DNA from: Paracoccaceae bacterium
GTDB lineage: Bacteria; Pseudomonadota; Alphaproteobacteria; Rhodobacterales; Rhodobacteraceae
NCBI GenBank assembly: GCA_027489375.1
Contig: JAIXZW010000013.1
Location: 248,001-312,000 of the forward strand
Length of the DNA stretch: 64,000 bases
Reading direction: 5' to 3'
The stretch's first letter is position 1. Each line of letters opens with the position of its first letter. This document shows, piece by piece, positions 26,311 through 36,606 of the stretch. A program made the translations under genes and the position numbers. Below the pieces are notes generated by a model. That model searched no databases, had not been told where the DNA came from, and saw only the letters and a list, made by a program, of their open reading frames with translations.

Positions 26311-27309
26311 ATGCCGGTCCTCAAACGCCTTGCCCTCGTCGTCCTCTGCCTGCTTCCCCTGCCCGTCTGGGCCGAATGTCGGGGAACGGATCTCTTCCCC
26401 ACCTTCCCCGCCGCCGATCAGGCCCGCATCCGCGCCGCCACCGATGCCACCCCCTTCGCCCGCGGCCTGCTCTGGCAGGCGACGAAGGACGGGGAAACCC
26501 TCTTCCTCATGGGCACCTACCACTTCGACGACCCGCGCCACGATGCGCTGATGGCCCGCGCCGCGCCGCTGCTCGACACGGCGCAAACCCTGCTGGTCGA
26601 AGCCGGACCCGACGAGGAAGCCGCGCTCAAATCCGACCTTGCGAGGAATCCGGCGCTGATGGTCGCCACCGAAGGGCCGACCCTTCCCGAAGCGCTCGCC
26701 CCCGCCGAATGGGAGGCGCTGTCAAAAGCGATGAAGGCCCGCGGCATGCCGGCCTTCATGGTGGCCAAACTGCGCCCGTGGTATGTGTCAATGATGCTCG
26801 AAATCCCGCCATGCGCCGCTGCGGCACAGGCGGCACTGGTGGCGGGCGGTCTTGACCAGCGGCTGATGCGCCATGCGGCGGCACGCGGAATCGCCGTCGA
26901 TGCGCTGGAACCCTATGACACCGTGTTCCGCCTGTTCGGCGGGATGTCGGGCAGCGACCAGCTTGCCATGATCCGCACCGCACTCGCCACCGAGGCGCGG
27001 GCCGAGGATTATTCGGCCACCCTGTCCGACAGCTATTTCGCCGAAGACGCACGCCTGATCTGGGAAATAAGCCGCCATGTCGCCTTGCAGGACAAGGATG
27101 CGACGCCTGAAAGCGTGGCGCAGGACATGGCCGGAATGGAGCGGACATTGATGACCGAACGCAACCGCGCATGGATTCCGGTGCTGGAGGAAACGGCCCG
27201 CAAGGGCACGGTCTTCGCCGCCTTCGGCGCGCTGCATCTGTCGGGCGAGACGGGGGTTCTCGCGCTCTTGCAGGCCAATGGCTGGACCATCGAACGCCTG
27301 CCGCTCTGA
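26311..27309 (+). CDS. TraB/GumN family protein, secreted
   Basis: A 332-residue TraB/GumN-type protein with a signal peptide (MPVLKRLALVVLCLLPLPVW, cleaved near AEC). The conserved FLMGTYHFDDPRHDAL (GxxH motif) and the C-terminal FAAFGALHLSGETGVLALL (the second GxxH) are the family hallmarks, related to the Tiki/EreA-like metal hydrolase fold. Bacterial function is not well established. The start is set at the signal peptide rather than upstream in the groES promoter region. Cysteines in the mature part (AECRG and IPPCAAA) may form a disulfide. Confidence 0.87.
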   Translation: MPVLKRLALVVLCLLPLPVWAECRGTDLFPTFPAADQARIRAATDATPFARGLLWQATKDGETLFLMGTYHFDDPRHDALMARAAPLLDTAQTLLVEAGPDEEAALKSDLARNPALMVATEGPTLPEALAPAEWEALSKAMKARGMPAFMVAKLRPWYVSMMLEIPPCAAAAQAALVAGGLDQRLMRHAAARGIAVDALEPYDTVFRLFGGMSGSDQLAMIRTALATEARAEDYSATLSDSYFAEDARLIWEISRHVALQDKDATPESVAQDMAGMERTLMTERNRAWIPVLEETARKGTVFAAFGALHLSGETGVLALLQANGWTIERLPL

Positions 27310-27416
27310 GCACAGGGTTCATCTTGCGAAAGATCAGGCTCCCCCCATCCGCGCCGTGATGTTTCGCCGGAAAAACCGTCGGGCGCAGCCGCCGCAAAAG
27401 CCGCACCCGCCCCGTG

Positions 27417-27445
27417 GTGACAAGCGCCGCGCCGCGGCATATACA
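27417..27445 (+). promoter_or_regulatory. Probable promoter of the pyrophosphatase gene
   Basis: GTGACA (27417-27422), a 17-base spacer and TATACA (27440-27445) lie 36 bases upstream of the ATG at 27481. Spacing and hexamers fit a sigma-70 promoter. Confidence 0.55.
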
Positions 27446-27480
27446 CCGCGCCAAAGTTCAACCTCGTATAGGCATCCCCC

Positions 27481-28398
27481 ATGACCACGCTCGTCTTCGG
27501 CCACAAATCCCCCGACACCGATTCCACCGGCTCGCCCATCGTCTGGGCCTGGTATCTCTCGCAGTCCGGCACGCCCGCCAAGGCGGTCCTGCTGGGTGAA
27601 CCCAACACCGAAGCGGCCTTCGTGCTGAAGCACTGGGATCTGGCCAAGCCCGAGATCATCGCGGACGTCACCGCCGACGATACCGTCGTCATCGTCGACA
27701 CCAACAACCCCGCCGAACTGCCCCCCTCGATCAATGACGCCAAGATCACCGGCATCATCGACCACCACATGCTCGTCGGCGGGATCAAGACGAAATCCCC
27801 CATCGACATCACCATCCGCCCGCTCGCCTGCACCGCGACCATCATGCATGACCTGATGGGCGACGCCGTGGCCTCGGCCCCGCGCGGCATCAAGGGCGCG
27901 ATGCTCTCCTGCATCCTGTCGGACACGCTGGAATTCCGCTCGCCCACCACCACGCCCCATGACCGCGCCGTGGCCGAAAAACTCGCCGCCGACTTGGGCG
28001 TGAACATGAACGAGCTTGCGACCAGGATGTTCGAGGCGAAGTCCGACGTCTCGGCCTTCTCGGACGCCGCACTGCTGCGCATGGATTCCAAGGAATACAA
28101 CGTCGCGGGCAAGGAACTGCGCGTCTCGGTCCTTGAAACCACCGCGCCCAAGGTCGTTCTCGACCGCAAGGCCAGCCTGATGAAGTCGATGGAGGCCGTG
28201 GCAAAGGAAGACGGCGCCGATCAGGTCCTGCTCTTCGTCGTCGACATCATCAAGGAAGAGGCGACGCTTCTGGTCCCCAACGACCTCGTCAAACAACTCG
28301 CCGAAGCCTCCTTCGGGGCATCGGTCACGGGCGATACCGTGGTCCTGCCGGGCATCATGAGCCGCAAGAAGCAGATCATCCCCGCGCTGAAACTCTGA
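27481..28398 (+). CDS. ppaC: Manganese-dependent inorganic pyrophosphatase
   Basis: A 305-residue family II inorganic pyrophosphatase of the DHH superfamily. The metal-binding motifs are seen in order: TLVFGHKSPDTDSTGSPIVW (His and Asp ligands), VVIVDTNNPAELP and ITGIIDHHMLVGG (DHH). The DHHA2 domain with GIMSRKKQIIPAL closes the active site (SRKKQ). It hydrolyses PPi in the cytoplasm and drives biosynthetic reactions. A terminator follows. Confidence 0.96.
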   Translation: MTTLVFGHKSPDTDSTGSPIVWAWYLSQSGTPAKAVLLGEPNTEAAFVLKHWDLAKPEIIADVTADDTVVIVDTNNPAELPPSINDAKITGIIDHHMLVGGIKTKSPIDITIRPLACTATIMHDLMGDAVASAPRGIKGAMLSCILSDTLEFRSPTTTPHDRAVAEKLAADLGVNMNELATRMFEAKSDVSAFSDAALLRMDSKEYNVAGKELRVSVLETTAPKVVLDRKASLMKSMEAVAKEDGADQVLLFVVDIIKEEATLLVPNDLVKQLAEASFGASVTGDTVVLPGIMSRKKQIIPALKL

Positions 28399-28420
28399 TC
28401 CCGCCGACAGATAAAGACAA

Positions 28421-28447
28421 AGCGCGCAACGCAGGTTGCGCGCTTTT
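28421..28447. terminator. Bidirectional intrinsic terminator between ppaC and the DUF465 gene
   Basis: AGCGCGCAAC, loop GCAG, GTTGCGCGCT is a perfect 10-base stem followed by TTTCC. On the other strand A-rich sequence (ACAAAG) gives a weak T-run. It separates the convergent genes. Confidence 0.82.
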
Positions 28448-28471
28448 CCATTTGCCCGAAGCGAAAGCCCG

Positions 28472-28690
28472 TCAGGCGATGATGTCGGGAATGAGCTGGT
28501 CTTCCAGCTTCACGATCTGGTCCTTCAGCGCCAGCTTCTGCTTCTTCAGCCGCCGCAGCGTCAACTGGTCCGGCCGACCGCCGGTTTCAAGGGCATAGAT
28601 CGCCTCGTCAAGATCACGATGTTCCCGCCGCAGCACCTCCAGCCGGATGCGCAGCATGTCTTCGAAGTTCATCTCGCTGGGCGCGTTCAT
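28472..28690 (-). CDS. DUF465 (YdcH family) protein
   Basis: A 72-residue small protein. The C-terminal part LRRLKKQKLALKDQIVKLED is the DUF465/YdcH helical signature. The rest (MLRIRLEVLRREHRDLDEAI) is an amphipathic helix, so the protein probably forms a helical hairpin. Such proteins are common and of unknown role. The ATG at 28690 gives the typical length. Longer upstream frames overlap the hsp20 region and are rejected. It is divergent from hsp20 and convergent with ppaC. Confidence 0.85.
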   Translation of the reverse strand: MNAPSEMNFEDMLRIRLEVLRREHRDLDEAIYALETGGRPDQLTLRRLKKQKLALKDQIVKLEDQLIPDIIA

Positions 28691-28834
28691 GGGACCTGCG
28701 GACCTGTTGCCAGACCTGATACGGCCTGAGTCGTTTCTGTTTCTCGGGAAAGAATATAGGAAAGGAACCCGCTTCGGGGAAGGATTCTGCCCCGCAGCGA
28801 TGAAAAAACCTGCCCCTTCCGCCGCTCCGCAGGC

Positions 28835-28863
28835 CTTGCGATGCCCCCGCCGCCGCCCCATAT
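28835..28863 (+). promoter_or_regulatory. Sigma-32 (RpoH) type heat-shock promoter of hsp20
   Basis: CTTGCGA (28835-28841) and CCCCATAT (28856-28863) are separated by 14 bases, closely matching the RpoH consensus CTTGAAA-N(11-16)-CCCCATNT. The distance to the hsp20 ATG at 28928 is reasonable. A small heat-shock protein is an expected RpoH target. Confidence 0.65.
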
Positions 28864-28927
28864 TCCACGGGCAAGGGCCGCCGCAACGGGACCCCTGCAA
28901 TGTCGCTTGTATCAAAGGGCATGACCG

Positions 28928-29350
28928 ATGACGAAACTGAGCTTTGGCACGCACCCGTTCCTTCTTGGGTTCGAGCAGCTTGAACGGCTGGTGGAACGCA
29001 CCGCCAAAACGGCCGAAGGCTACCCCCCGTTCAATATCGAGGCGACCTCCGACACCGCCTATCGCATCACCCTCGCCGTGGCCGGCTTCCGCGAGGAAGA
29101 CCTGTCCATCACGGTCGAGGATCGCCAGTTGGTGATCCGCGGGCGTCAGGGCGAGGATGGGACGGACCGCGTCTTCCTCCATCGCGGCATCGCAGCCCGC
29201 GCCTTCCAGCGCAGCTTCGTGCTGGCAGACGGGGTCGAGGTGGCGGGGGCTTCGATGGAACACGGGCTTCTCCACATCGACCTGCGCCGTTCGGTGCCGG
29301 AAACCGTGGTGCAGACCATCGCCATCAGTTCGCGCAACGGTCGGAAATGA
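28928..29350 (+). CDS. Small heat-shock protein, Hsp20/IbpA family
   Basis: A 140-residue alpha-crystallin-domain chaperone that holds unfolded proteins. The domain covers residues ~34-130: PPFNIEATSDTAYRITLAVA, FREEDLSITVEDRQLVIRGR, HRGIAARAFQRSFVLADGVE and the terminal GLLHIDLRRSVPE. The N-terminal FEQLERLVERTAKTAEGYPP is the class A (IbpA-like) leader. It is followed nine bases later by the DUF1150 gene, a pairing common in alphaproteobacteria. A heat-shock promoter lies upstream. Confidence 0.93.
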   Translation: MTKLSFGTHPFLLGFEQLERLVERTAKTAEGYPPFNIEATSDTAYRITLAVAGFREEDLSITVEDRQLVIRGRQGEDGTDRVFLHRGIAARAFQRSFVLADGVEVAGASMEHGLLHIDLRRSVPETVVQTIAISSRNGRK

Positions 29351-29359
29351 GGTGAAGGA

Positions 29360-29587
29360 ATGGATACCGAATTCAACGGCCTGCCCGAGGGCGAAGGCAA
29401 GATCGTCTACATCCGCCCCGTCGCGGTCGCCGACCTGCCGGCCGAGGTGCAGGCCCATGCCGGTGGCCTGAAAACCATCTACGCGCTGCATGACGCGGAT
29501 GGCGACCGTCTCGCCCTCGTGCGGGACCGCGAGCTTGCCTTTGTCATCGCCCGCCAGAACGACATGGCTCCGGTGAACGTGCATTGA
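29360..29587 (+). CDS. DUF1150 family protein
   Basis: A 75-residue protein of the DUF1150 family, recognised by VYIRPVAVADLPAEVQAHAG and YALHDADGDRLALVRDRELA followed by FVIARQNDMAPVNVH at the C-terminus. The function is not known. Its strict placement directly after hsp20 and the same heat-shock promoter suggest a role in protein homeostasis, perhaps as a client selector or partner. It is too short for an enzyme. Confidence 0.9.
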   Translation: MDTEFNGLPEGEGKIVYIRPVAVADLPAEVQAHAGGLKTIYALHDADGDRLALVRDRELAFVIARQNDMAPVNVH

Positions 29588-29593
29588 CGCTCT

Positions 29594-29615
29594 GGCGCGG
29601 GTTTCCCCCCGCGCC
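29594..29615 (+). terminator. Hairpin after the hsp20-DUF1150 operon
   Basis: GGCGCGGG (29594-29601) and CCCGCGCC (29608-29615) form a perfect 8-base stem with a six-base loop, seven bases after the DUF1150 stop. No T-run follows, so termination may be partial or Rho-assisted. Confidence 0.45.
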
Positions 29616-29687
29616 ATTGCCGCGCTTTGCTTGGCACCCTGCGGTCCCACAGGCTACGCTGCCGCCAAAGCCGCTGCGGAACCGCCC

Positions 29688-30308
29688 ATGATCACCGATG
29701 TCGATGACTACTTCACCCAAGGCTGCGGCCGCTGCGACCGCTTCGGCACGCCCGATTGCGCAACCAGCCTCTGGGCCGAAGGCATCGCCACCCTCCGCAC
29801 CCACTGCCTTGAAGCGGGCCTGACCGAAACCTGCAAATGGGGCCACCCCTGCTACATGGCGGGCGGGCGCAACGTGGTGCTGATCGGCGCGCTGCGGGGA
29901 GACTTCCGGCTCAACTTCTTCAACGCCGCCCTGATGCGCGACCCCGATGGCGTGCTGGAACGGCAGGGACCGAACACCCGCCACCCCGACAGCCTCCGCT
30001 TCACCGATACGGCCCGCCTCCACGCCCTCACCCCCACCATCCGCGCCTATCTGGCCGAGGCGAAGGGTTACGCCGAAGCAGGCATAACGGCACCCAAGGA
30101 AGCCGCCGCCCTCGACCTCCCCGAAGAACTGGTCGAAGCCTTGGACGCCGACCCCGAATTGGCCGAAGCCTTCGCCACCCTGACACCGGGACGCCAACGC
30201 AGCTACGTCATCGCCCTAAGCTCCGCCAAGACCGCCGAAACACGGCAACGGCGGGTCGAGGGGTTTCGCGCCAAGATCCTCGCAGGCAAGGGCGCGCAAG
30301 AGCGGTAG
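29688..30308 (+). CDS. YdeI/OmpD-associated (DUF1801-type) protein
   Basis: A 206-residue protein of the YdeI/DUF1801 group. The N-terminal DUF1801-like core includes LTETCKWGHPCYMAGGRNVV and LIGALRGDFRLNFFNAALM. The C-terminal LDLPEELVEALDADPELAEA and LTPGRQRSYVIALSSAKTAE, ending in TRQRRVEGFRAKIL, is the OmdA-like domain. The function is unclear, and related proteins are linked to antimicrobial-peptide resistance. The start at 29688 (MITDVDDYFTQGCGRCDRFG) is preferred because the upstream extension is unlike the family. Confidence 0.85.
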   Translation: MITDVDDYFTQGCGRCDRFGTPDCATSLWAEGIATLRTHCLEAGLTETCKWGHPCYMAGGRNVVLIGALRGDFRLNFFNAALMRDPDGVLERQGPNTRHPDSLRFTDTARLHALTPTIRAYLAEAKGYAEAGITAPKEAAALDLPEELVEALDADPELAEAFATLTPGRQRSYVIALSSAKTAETRQRRVEGFRAKILAGKGAQER

Positions 30309-30366
30309 CGTTCCGGACGCGTCACCGCCCCGCAAAGCAACGCGCCCCGAACCCCGCACCGAAAAC

Positions 30367-30394
30367 GAAAAAGCCCCGCCTCGCGGCAGGGCCT
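30367..30394 (-). terminator. Intrinsic terminator of sat/cysC
   Basis: On the minus strand GGCCCTGCC, loop GCGA, GGCGGGGC is followed by TTTTTCGTTTTC. It begins 24 bases after the sat/cysC stop. Confidence 0.8.
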
Positions 30395-30417
30395 TTCCAA
30401 TCCGTCACACCGAAGCC

Positions 30418-32124
30418 TCAGGCCTTGATCAGACCCATGCTTTCCAGCTTCAGGATCACCTGCTGCGCGCAGTAATCCACGTCCGTGCCTTCGGTATCCA
30501 CCACAAGCTCGGCCTTGGTCGGGGCTTCATAGGGGTCGGAAATCCCCGTGAATTCCTTGATCTTGCCTTCACGGGCGAGCTTGTAAAGACCCTTGCGGTC
30601 GCGGCGTTCACATTCCTCGATGCTGGTCGCCACATGCACTTCGATGAAGGCGCCAAAGGCCTCGATCATCTCGCGCACGGCGCGGCGGGTCGCGGTATAG
30701 GGCGCGATGGGGGCGCAGATCGCGATGCCGCCGTTCTTGGTGATCTCGGACGCCACATAGCCGATGCGCTTGATGTTGATGTCGCGGTGCTCTTTCGAGA
30801 AGCCAAGCTCCGACGACAGATGCTTGCGCACCACATCCCCGTCAAGCAGCGTGACAGGACGCCCACCCATCTCCATCAGCTTGACCATCAGTGCGTTTGC
30901 GATGGTGGATTTGCCCGAACCCGACAGGCCAGTGAAGAACACCGTAAAGCCCTGCTTTGCGCGCGGCGGAGAGGTGCGGCGCAGTTCGGTCACGACCTGC
31001 GGGAAGCTGAACCAATCGGGAATCTCCAGCCCTTCCCGCAGACGGCGGCGCAGTTCGGTGCCGGAGATGTCCAGCACGGTCGAGCCTTCCGGAACTTCGT
31101 CCACGGGGAAATACTGGGCCTTTTCCTGCACATAGACCATCTGCTTGAAATCGACCATCTCGATGCCGATTTCCGCCTGATGCTTGGCCACCAGTTCCTG
31201 CGCGGCATAGGGGTCGTAGAAATCCTGACCGGCGGAGTTCTTGCCCGGACCGGCATGGTCGCGGCCCACGATGAAATGGGTCAGCCCGTGGTTCTTGCGG
31301 ATGATCGCGTGCCACAGCGCCTCGCGCGGGCCACCCATGCGCATGGCAAGGTTGAGCAGCGACAGATGCGTGGTCGACGCCGGATACTGGTCAAGCACCG
31401 CCTCGTAGCAGCGCACGCGGGTGAAGTGGTCGACGTCGCCCGGTTTGGTCATGCCGACGACAGGGTGGATGAGAAGGTTGGCTTCCGCCTCTTTCGCGGC
31501 GCGGAAGGTCAGTTCCTGATGCGCGCGGTGCAGCGGGTTGCGGGTCTGGAAGGCGACGATGCGGCGCCAGCCCATCTTGCGGAAAAAGGCGCGCAACTCG
31601 TTCGGCGTGTCGCGGCGGGCCTTGAAGTCGTAATGCACCGGCTGCTGGATGCCGGTGATCGCGCCGCCCAAATAGACGGGACCGGCCACGTTGTGCAGGT
31701 AGTTCACCGCCGGATGGGCAAGGTCATCGGCGCCGAAGACGTGTTCGGCTTCCTTGGATTTGTTCGGCACCCATTTGTCGGAAATCGACAGGATGGCGAG
31801 GATCACACCCTCTTGGTCGCGGAGCGCGATGTCCTGCCCCGTGGCGATGGTTTCGGCGAATTTTTCCGACACGTCGAGCGTGACGGGGATCGGCCAGAGC
31901 GTGCCGTCGGCGGTCCGCATATTCTCGACGGTGCCGTTGTAATCGGCTTCGGACTGGAAGCCGCGCAGCGGGAAGAAGCCGCCGTTCATCAGCAGTTCGA
32001 GGTCGCAGACCTGACGCGCGGTGAGATCCCACGAGGGAAGCTGGGCCGCTTCGACCTTGAGCTTTTGGGCGCTGTCGGGCGAGACGTAGAGTTCGGGAAT
32101 GGGGGCGTGGTGCGAAAGGGTCAT
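30418..32124 (-). CDS. Bifunctional sulfate adenylyltransferase / adenylylsulfate kinase
   Basis: A 568-residue fusion that activates sulfate to APS and phosphorylates it to PAPS. Residues ~1-390 are ATP sulfurylase: QTRNPLHRAHQEL at 193-205, GRDHAGPGKNS (the HxxGPGK motif) and ISGTELRRRLREG. The C-terminal ~180 residues are APS kinase with Walker A FFTGLSGSGKSTIA near residue 400 and ISDPYEAPTKAELVVDT. The enzyme provides PAPS for sulfotransferases and for assimilation. The fusion form, with sulfurylase first, is found in alphaproteobacteria. No cys reductase genes are adjacent. Confidence 0.95.
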   Translation of the reverse strand: MTLSHHAPIPELYVSPDSAQKLKVEAAQLPSWDLTARQVCDLELLMNGGFFPLRGFQSEADYNGTVENMRTADGTLWPIPVTLDVSEKFAETIATGQDIALRDQEGVILAILSISDKWVPNKSKEAEHVFGADDLAHPAVNYLHNVAGPVYLGGAITGIQQPVHYDFKARRDTPNELRAFFRKMGWRRIVAFQTRNPLHRAHQELTFRAAKEAEANLLIHPVVGMTKPGDVDHFTRVRCYEAVLDQYPASTTHLSLLNLAMRMGGPREALWHAIIRKNHGLTHFIVGRDHAGPGKNSAGQDFYDPYAAQELVAKHQAEIGIEMVDFKQMVYVQEKAQYFPVDEVPEGSTVLDISGTELRRRLREGLEIPDWFSFPQVVTELRRTSPPRAKQGFTVFFTGLSGSGKSTIANALMVKLMEMGGRPVTLLDGDVVRKHLSSELGFSKEHRDINIKRIGYVASEITKNGGIAICAPIAPYTATRRAVREMIEAFGAFIEVHVATSIEECERRDRKGLYKLAREGKIKEFTGISDPYEAPTKAELVVDTEGTDVDYCAQQVILKLESMGLIKA

Positions 32125-32391
32125 GTAAGCCTCGGCTGCTCGGATGCGCGGGCGGACCCCGCAATTGGGTCGCGGCTTAACGCTTCGGCGGACGGAATTC
32201 CAGCAAACAAGGGTTCACGGCGACAAAAAGGGCGAAAATGCCGCGTTTGCACCCCGCCAACGAACAGCGTTCCAGCTTTTAACCAAGGCGGTGAAGCCCG
32301 TTTGCCCGAGGCCCGCTTTGCGCGAACATCGGGCAAAGTCAGCGCGAAAGTCTTGGTGGACCTTCGGAAATTCCGTCGAAGGAATGTGCCG

Positions 32392-34101
<1,710 letters not shown>

Positions 34102-34147
34102 ATGGCTGACGCGGCAACTGGCCCGGCAACTGACCCGGCAAATGGAT

Positions 34148-34193
34148 AAGCGGCCCCTGAGTGGCGCGCAGAGGACACGCCGGGGGCCGCTTT
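34148..34193 (+). terminator. Intrinsic terminator of the Lrp-family gene
   Basis: AAGCGGCCCC (34148-34157) pairs perfectly with GGGGCCGCTT (34183-34192), with an inner GTGGCG/CACGCC pairing, followed by a short T-run. It begins 46 bases after the stop. Confidence 0.75.
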
Positions 34194-34445
34194 ACCGAAG
34201 CAAGACCTGACCCGTCACCGTGGCGCGATCATCTGCGCCGGTTCGGGTCGACCATGTTCGGAATATGGCAGGTGGCGTGTTCGCCGTCAAATTTCAGCCG
34301 CGATTGGCGCGGGAAATATGGCGCGTTCCGGGCCGATCCTTCGGATTGTCGCAATGCGGCGATCAATCGGCCCGAAGGTGCGGCGAATCGGGTGGATGTG
34401 CGGGGCCGTCTGCCGTTCGGTCAGCGGCCCCGCAGATGCCTTCGG
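34194..34445. other. Non-coding stretch, nothing recognised
   Basis: About 250 bases between the lrp terminator and the 48-residue gene. Open frames cross it on both strands but none has a family signature or a ribosome site with a convincing start. No tRNA-like or repeat structure was seen. Confidence 0.5.
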
Positions 34446-34592
34446 TCAGCGGGCAGCAATGGCCGAGGCTTTGGTCGCCGCCGGCTTCAGCGCGGCGGGC
34501 TTCTTGCGGTTTCCACGTTGCCACGGCAGGGCAACCTGCGGCTCGAGGCTGGCAGCGATCACGGATTTGAGCCAGCGGCGGTCTTTTTTCAT
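34446..34592 (-). CDS. Small basic protein (48 aa) with KKDRRWLKS motif
   Basis: A 48-residue basic protein beginning MKKDRRWLKSVIAASLEPQV and containing ALPWQRGNRKKPAAL. Its composition (Arg/Lys-rich with Trp, Ala tail) and the motif resemble short hypothetical proteins that I recall from Rhodobacteraceae genomes, but I cannot name a family. The ATG at 34592 is chosen over a longer upstream frame because the motif begins there. It stands alone, downstream of 210 bases (34593-34802) with no other gene. Function unknown, and nucleic-acid binding is possible from charge only. Confidence 0.55.
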   Translation of the reverse strand: MKKDRRWLKSVIAASLEPQVALPWQRGNRKKPAALKPAATKASAIAAR

Positions 34593-34802
34593 AATCGGGT
34601 TTCCCAAGGTGGCACTCGTTCGATGCAGCCAATCTGCCCCCGCTTTGCGGCGCAGGTTTGGCCCTGATTGTGCATCATCTGGACATGAATCGGCGCGGGC
34701 TTCGGAAATTGTGGCCAAGCCGCGTTTCGCCCGCCGCCTTGTTTCGTTGCGATTCCGGAAACGCCGCCCGCGCATCGTTGCCGGAATTGCGACAATTCCG
34801 CG

Positions 34803-35552
34803 TCAGAGGCATATGGCCGAGATCAGCCTGCCGTAATCCGCCTCGCCCGCATGCGTGGTTCGCCGGAACGAGAAGAATCGCGCAGGGTCGGCATATGTGC
34901 AATGCCGCGTCCACTCCGCATGCCCCACCCCCGCCGCCCGCAACCGCGACAGGCCAAAGGCCGGAAGGTCGAACAGCATCCGGTCGCCCTTGCCATTGGC
35001 AAAGTAGCGGGCATTTTCGGGATCGTCGTCGGTAAAGGCCTCATAGAATTCCGGCCCCACCTCGTAATTCGTCTGGCTGATCGTCGGCCCGATCACCGCG
35101 GCGATATCCTCGCGCTTGGCGCCAAGCCGCTCCATCGCCGCGACGGTTGCTTCCAGCACCCCGTCCCGCGTGCCGCGCCATCCGGCATGGGCCGCGCCGA
35201 TCACACCCGCCTTTGCATCGCAGAACAGCACGGGCTGGCAATCGGCTGTCAGGATGCCCAGCGCCACGCCCTTGGTCGTCGTCACCATCGCATCGGCGCG
35301 GGGGCGCCCGTCCAGCACGCCCGTCACATGGATCACATCGGGCGAATGCACCTGATTGACCGACAGAAGCCGGTCATGCCCCACCCCCAGCGCATCGGCG
35401 ACCCGCGCGCGGTTGATCGCCACGACCTCGGACAGGTCCGACGACCCCGGCCCGCAGTTCAGCCCCGCGAAAATGCCCGAAGACGCCCCGCCCTTGCGGG
35501 TGAAGAAGCCGTGCCGAGCGGTGATCGCGTCAGAGGTGATGATTTCAAGCAA
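34803..35552 (-). CDS. pgeF: Peptidoglycan editing factor PgeF (YfiH/laccase-domain family)
   Basis: About 250 residues of the YfiH/PgeF (multicopper polyphenol oxidoreductase domain) family. Signatures are HGFFTRKGGASSGIFAGLNC, SVNQVHSPDVIHV, LGILTADCQPVLFCD and IGAAHAGWRGTRDGVLEATV, with the Cys/His Zn site. PgeF trims non-canonical amino acids from peptidoglycan precursors. The likely start is TTG at 35552 ([17 protein letters not shown]), overlapping the upstream stop by eight bases. An ATG at 35597 would add 15 residues inside the methyltransferase gene. It ends the lgt-midA-pgeF group. Confidence 0.9.
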   Translation of the reverse strand: MLEIITSDAITARHGFFTRKGGASSGIFAGLNCGPGSSDLSEVVAINRARVADALGVGHDRLLSVNQVHSPDVIHVTGVLDGRPRADAMVTTTKGVALGILTADCQPVLFCDAKAGVIGAAHAGWRGTRDGVLEATVAAMERLGAKREDIAAVIGPTISQTNYEVGPEFYEAFTDDDPENARYFANGKGDRMLFDLPAFGLSRLRAAGVGHAEWTRHCTYADPARFFSFRRTTHAGEADYGRLISAICL

Positions 35553-36606
35553 GATCGAATCCGGGCGGCGGCTGGTGGTGTGAGGGGTGGATGGCAAGCG
35601 CCTTGAACAGCGTTCCCATTTCCGATGGATCGGTCAAGCGCCGTGTCGCGGCAAGATGCGCGTCAAGCGCGGCGCCGGTCAACCCCGCCGCAAGCCGCGC
35701 ACTGCGCTGCGCGATGCCAAGCCGCCCGAGCAACGCGCCCTGCCCGATCATCCGGCTGGCACGGGCGGGGGCGGCGGCGCGGGCGATGACCTCGAAATCG
35801 ACATGCGCGGTCAGGTCCGCCTCGCCCGGTGCGGCAAGCGGGTCGGTGAAGCGGTGGTCCTTCAGCGCCTGAAACGTATCGCCCAGACTGCGCCACCCGC
35901 CGTAATCCACGATGATCGCCGCCCCGCCACGGGCTTCGATCCGCGCGCCGATGGCGGCGGCGATGGGGGCGGCGGCGGGCATCACCTCGACCACGTCACC
36001 CTCGGCCGTGTCAGCCAGACGGTGCGCCAGCAGCCCCAACTGCACAGGAGCGGCGCGGCCAAGCGTCAAAGCCTCTCCGGCCAGCCCCACCACCGTCTCG
36101 GCCCAGCCCGCGCCGACCCGCGTGAATTGCCGGATCGGCAGCGCGTCGAAGAATTCGTTGGCCAGCAGGAACAGCGGCGCATCGGGCAGCTCCTCGACCT
36201 GCCCGACCCAGCGCACCGCGCCCAGCCGCTGCCGCTGCACCTCGCGCAGGGTGGCCGAGGCTTCGACCAGCACCACCTCTGCCGCCGCATGGAACCCCGC
36301 CACGGCCCGCGTCGCCCGCAGCACATCGGCCATCAGCGTCCCGCGCCCCGGCCCGACCTCGGCCAGGGTGAACCGCGACGGCGCGCCCTGATCCATCCAC
36401 GCCTGCGCCAGCGCAAGCCCCAGCAACTCGCCGAACATCTGGCTGATCTCGGGCGCCGTGGTGAAATCCCCGCCCGCGCCGAAAGGGTCACGCGTCGCGT
36501 AATAGCCATGCGCGGGATGCAGCAGACATTCCGCCATGTAATCGGCCAGTGTGATCGGACCCGCCGCCGCGATCCGCCGCGCCAGAAGTGCGGCGAGCGC
36601 CGTCAT
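35545..36606 (-). CDS. SAM-dependent methyltransferase, MidA/NDUFAF7 family
   Basis: A 353-residue class I methyltransferase of the MidA/NDUFAF7 group. The N-terminal [20 protein letters not shown] and [20 protein letters not shown] are family-specific. The SAM-binding motif is [20 protein letters not shown], and [16 protein letters not shown] is the active-site region. The mitochondrial homologue methylates an Arg of complex I subunit NDUFS2. A parallel role in bacterial complex I is inferred. It overlaps lgt by four bases and pgeF by eight. Confidence 0.9.
   Translation of the reverse strand: MTALAALLARRIAAAGPITLADYMAECLLHPAHGYYATRDPFGAGGDFTTAPEISQMFGELLGLALAQAWMDQGAPSRFTLAEVGPGRGTLMADVLRATRAVAGFHAAAEVVLVEASATLREVQRQRLGAVRWVGQVEELPDAPLFLLANEFFDALPIRQFTRVGAGWAETVVGLAGEALTLGRAAPVQLGLLAHRLADTAEGDVVEVMPAAAPIAAAIGARIEARGGAAIIVDYGGWRSLGDTFQALKDHRFTDPLAAPGEADLTAHVDFEVIARAAAPARASRMIGQGALLGRLGIAQRSARLAAGLTGAALDAHLAATRRLTDPSEMGTLFKALAIHPSHHQPPPGFDLA

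Noticed and set aside
34220..34836. Plus-strand frames of 116 and 172 residues in the lrp-pgeF gap
   Set aside because: Arg-rich without family features and overlapping the more plausible 48-residue minus-strand gene. No good ribosome site.
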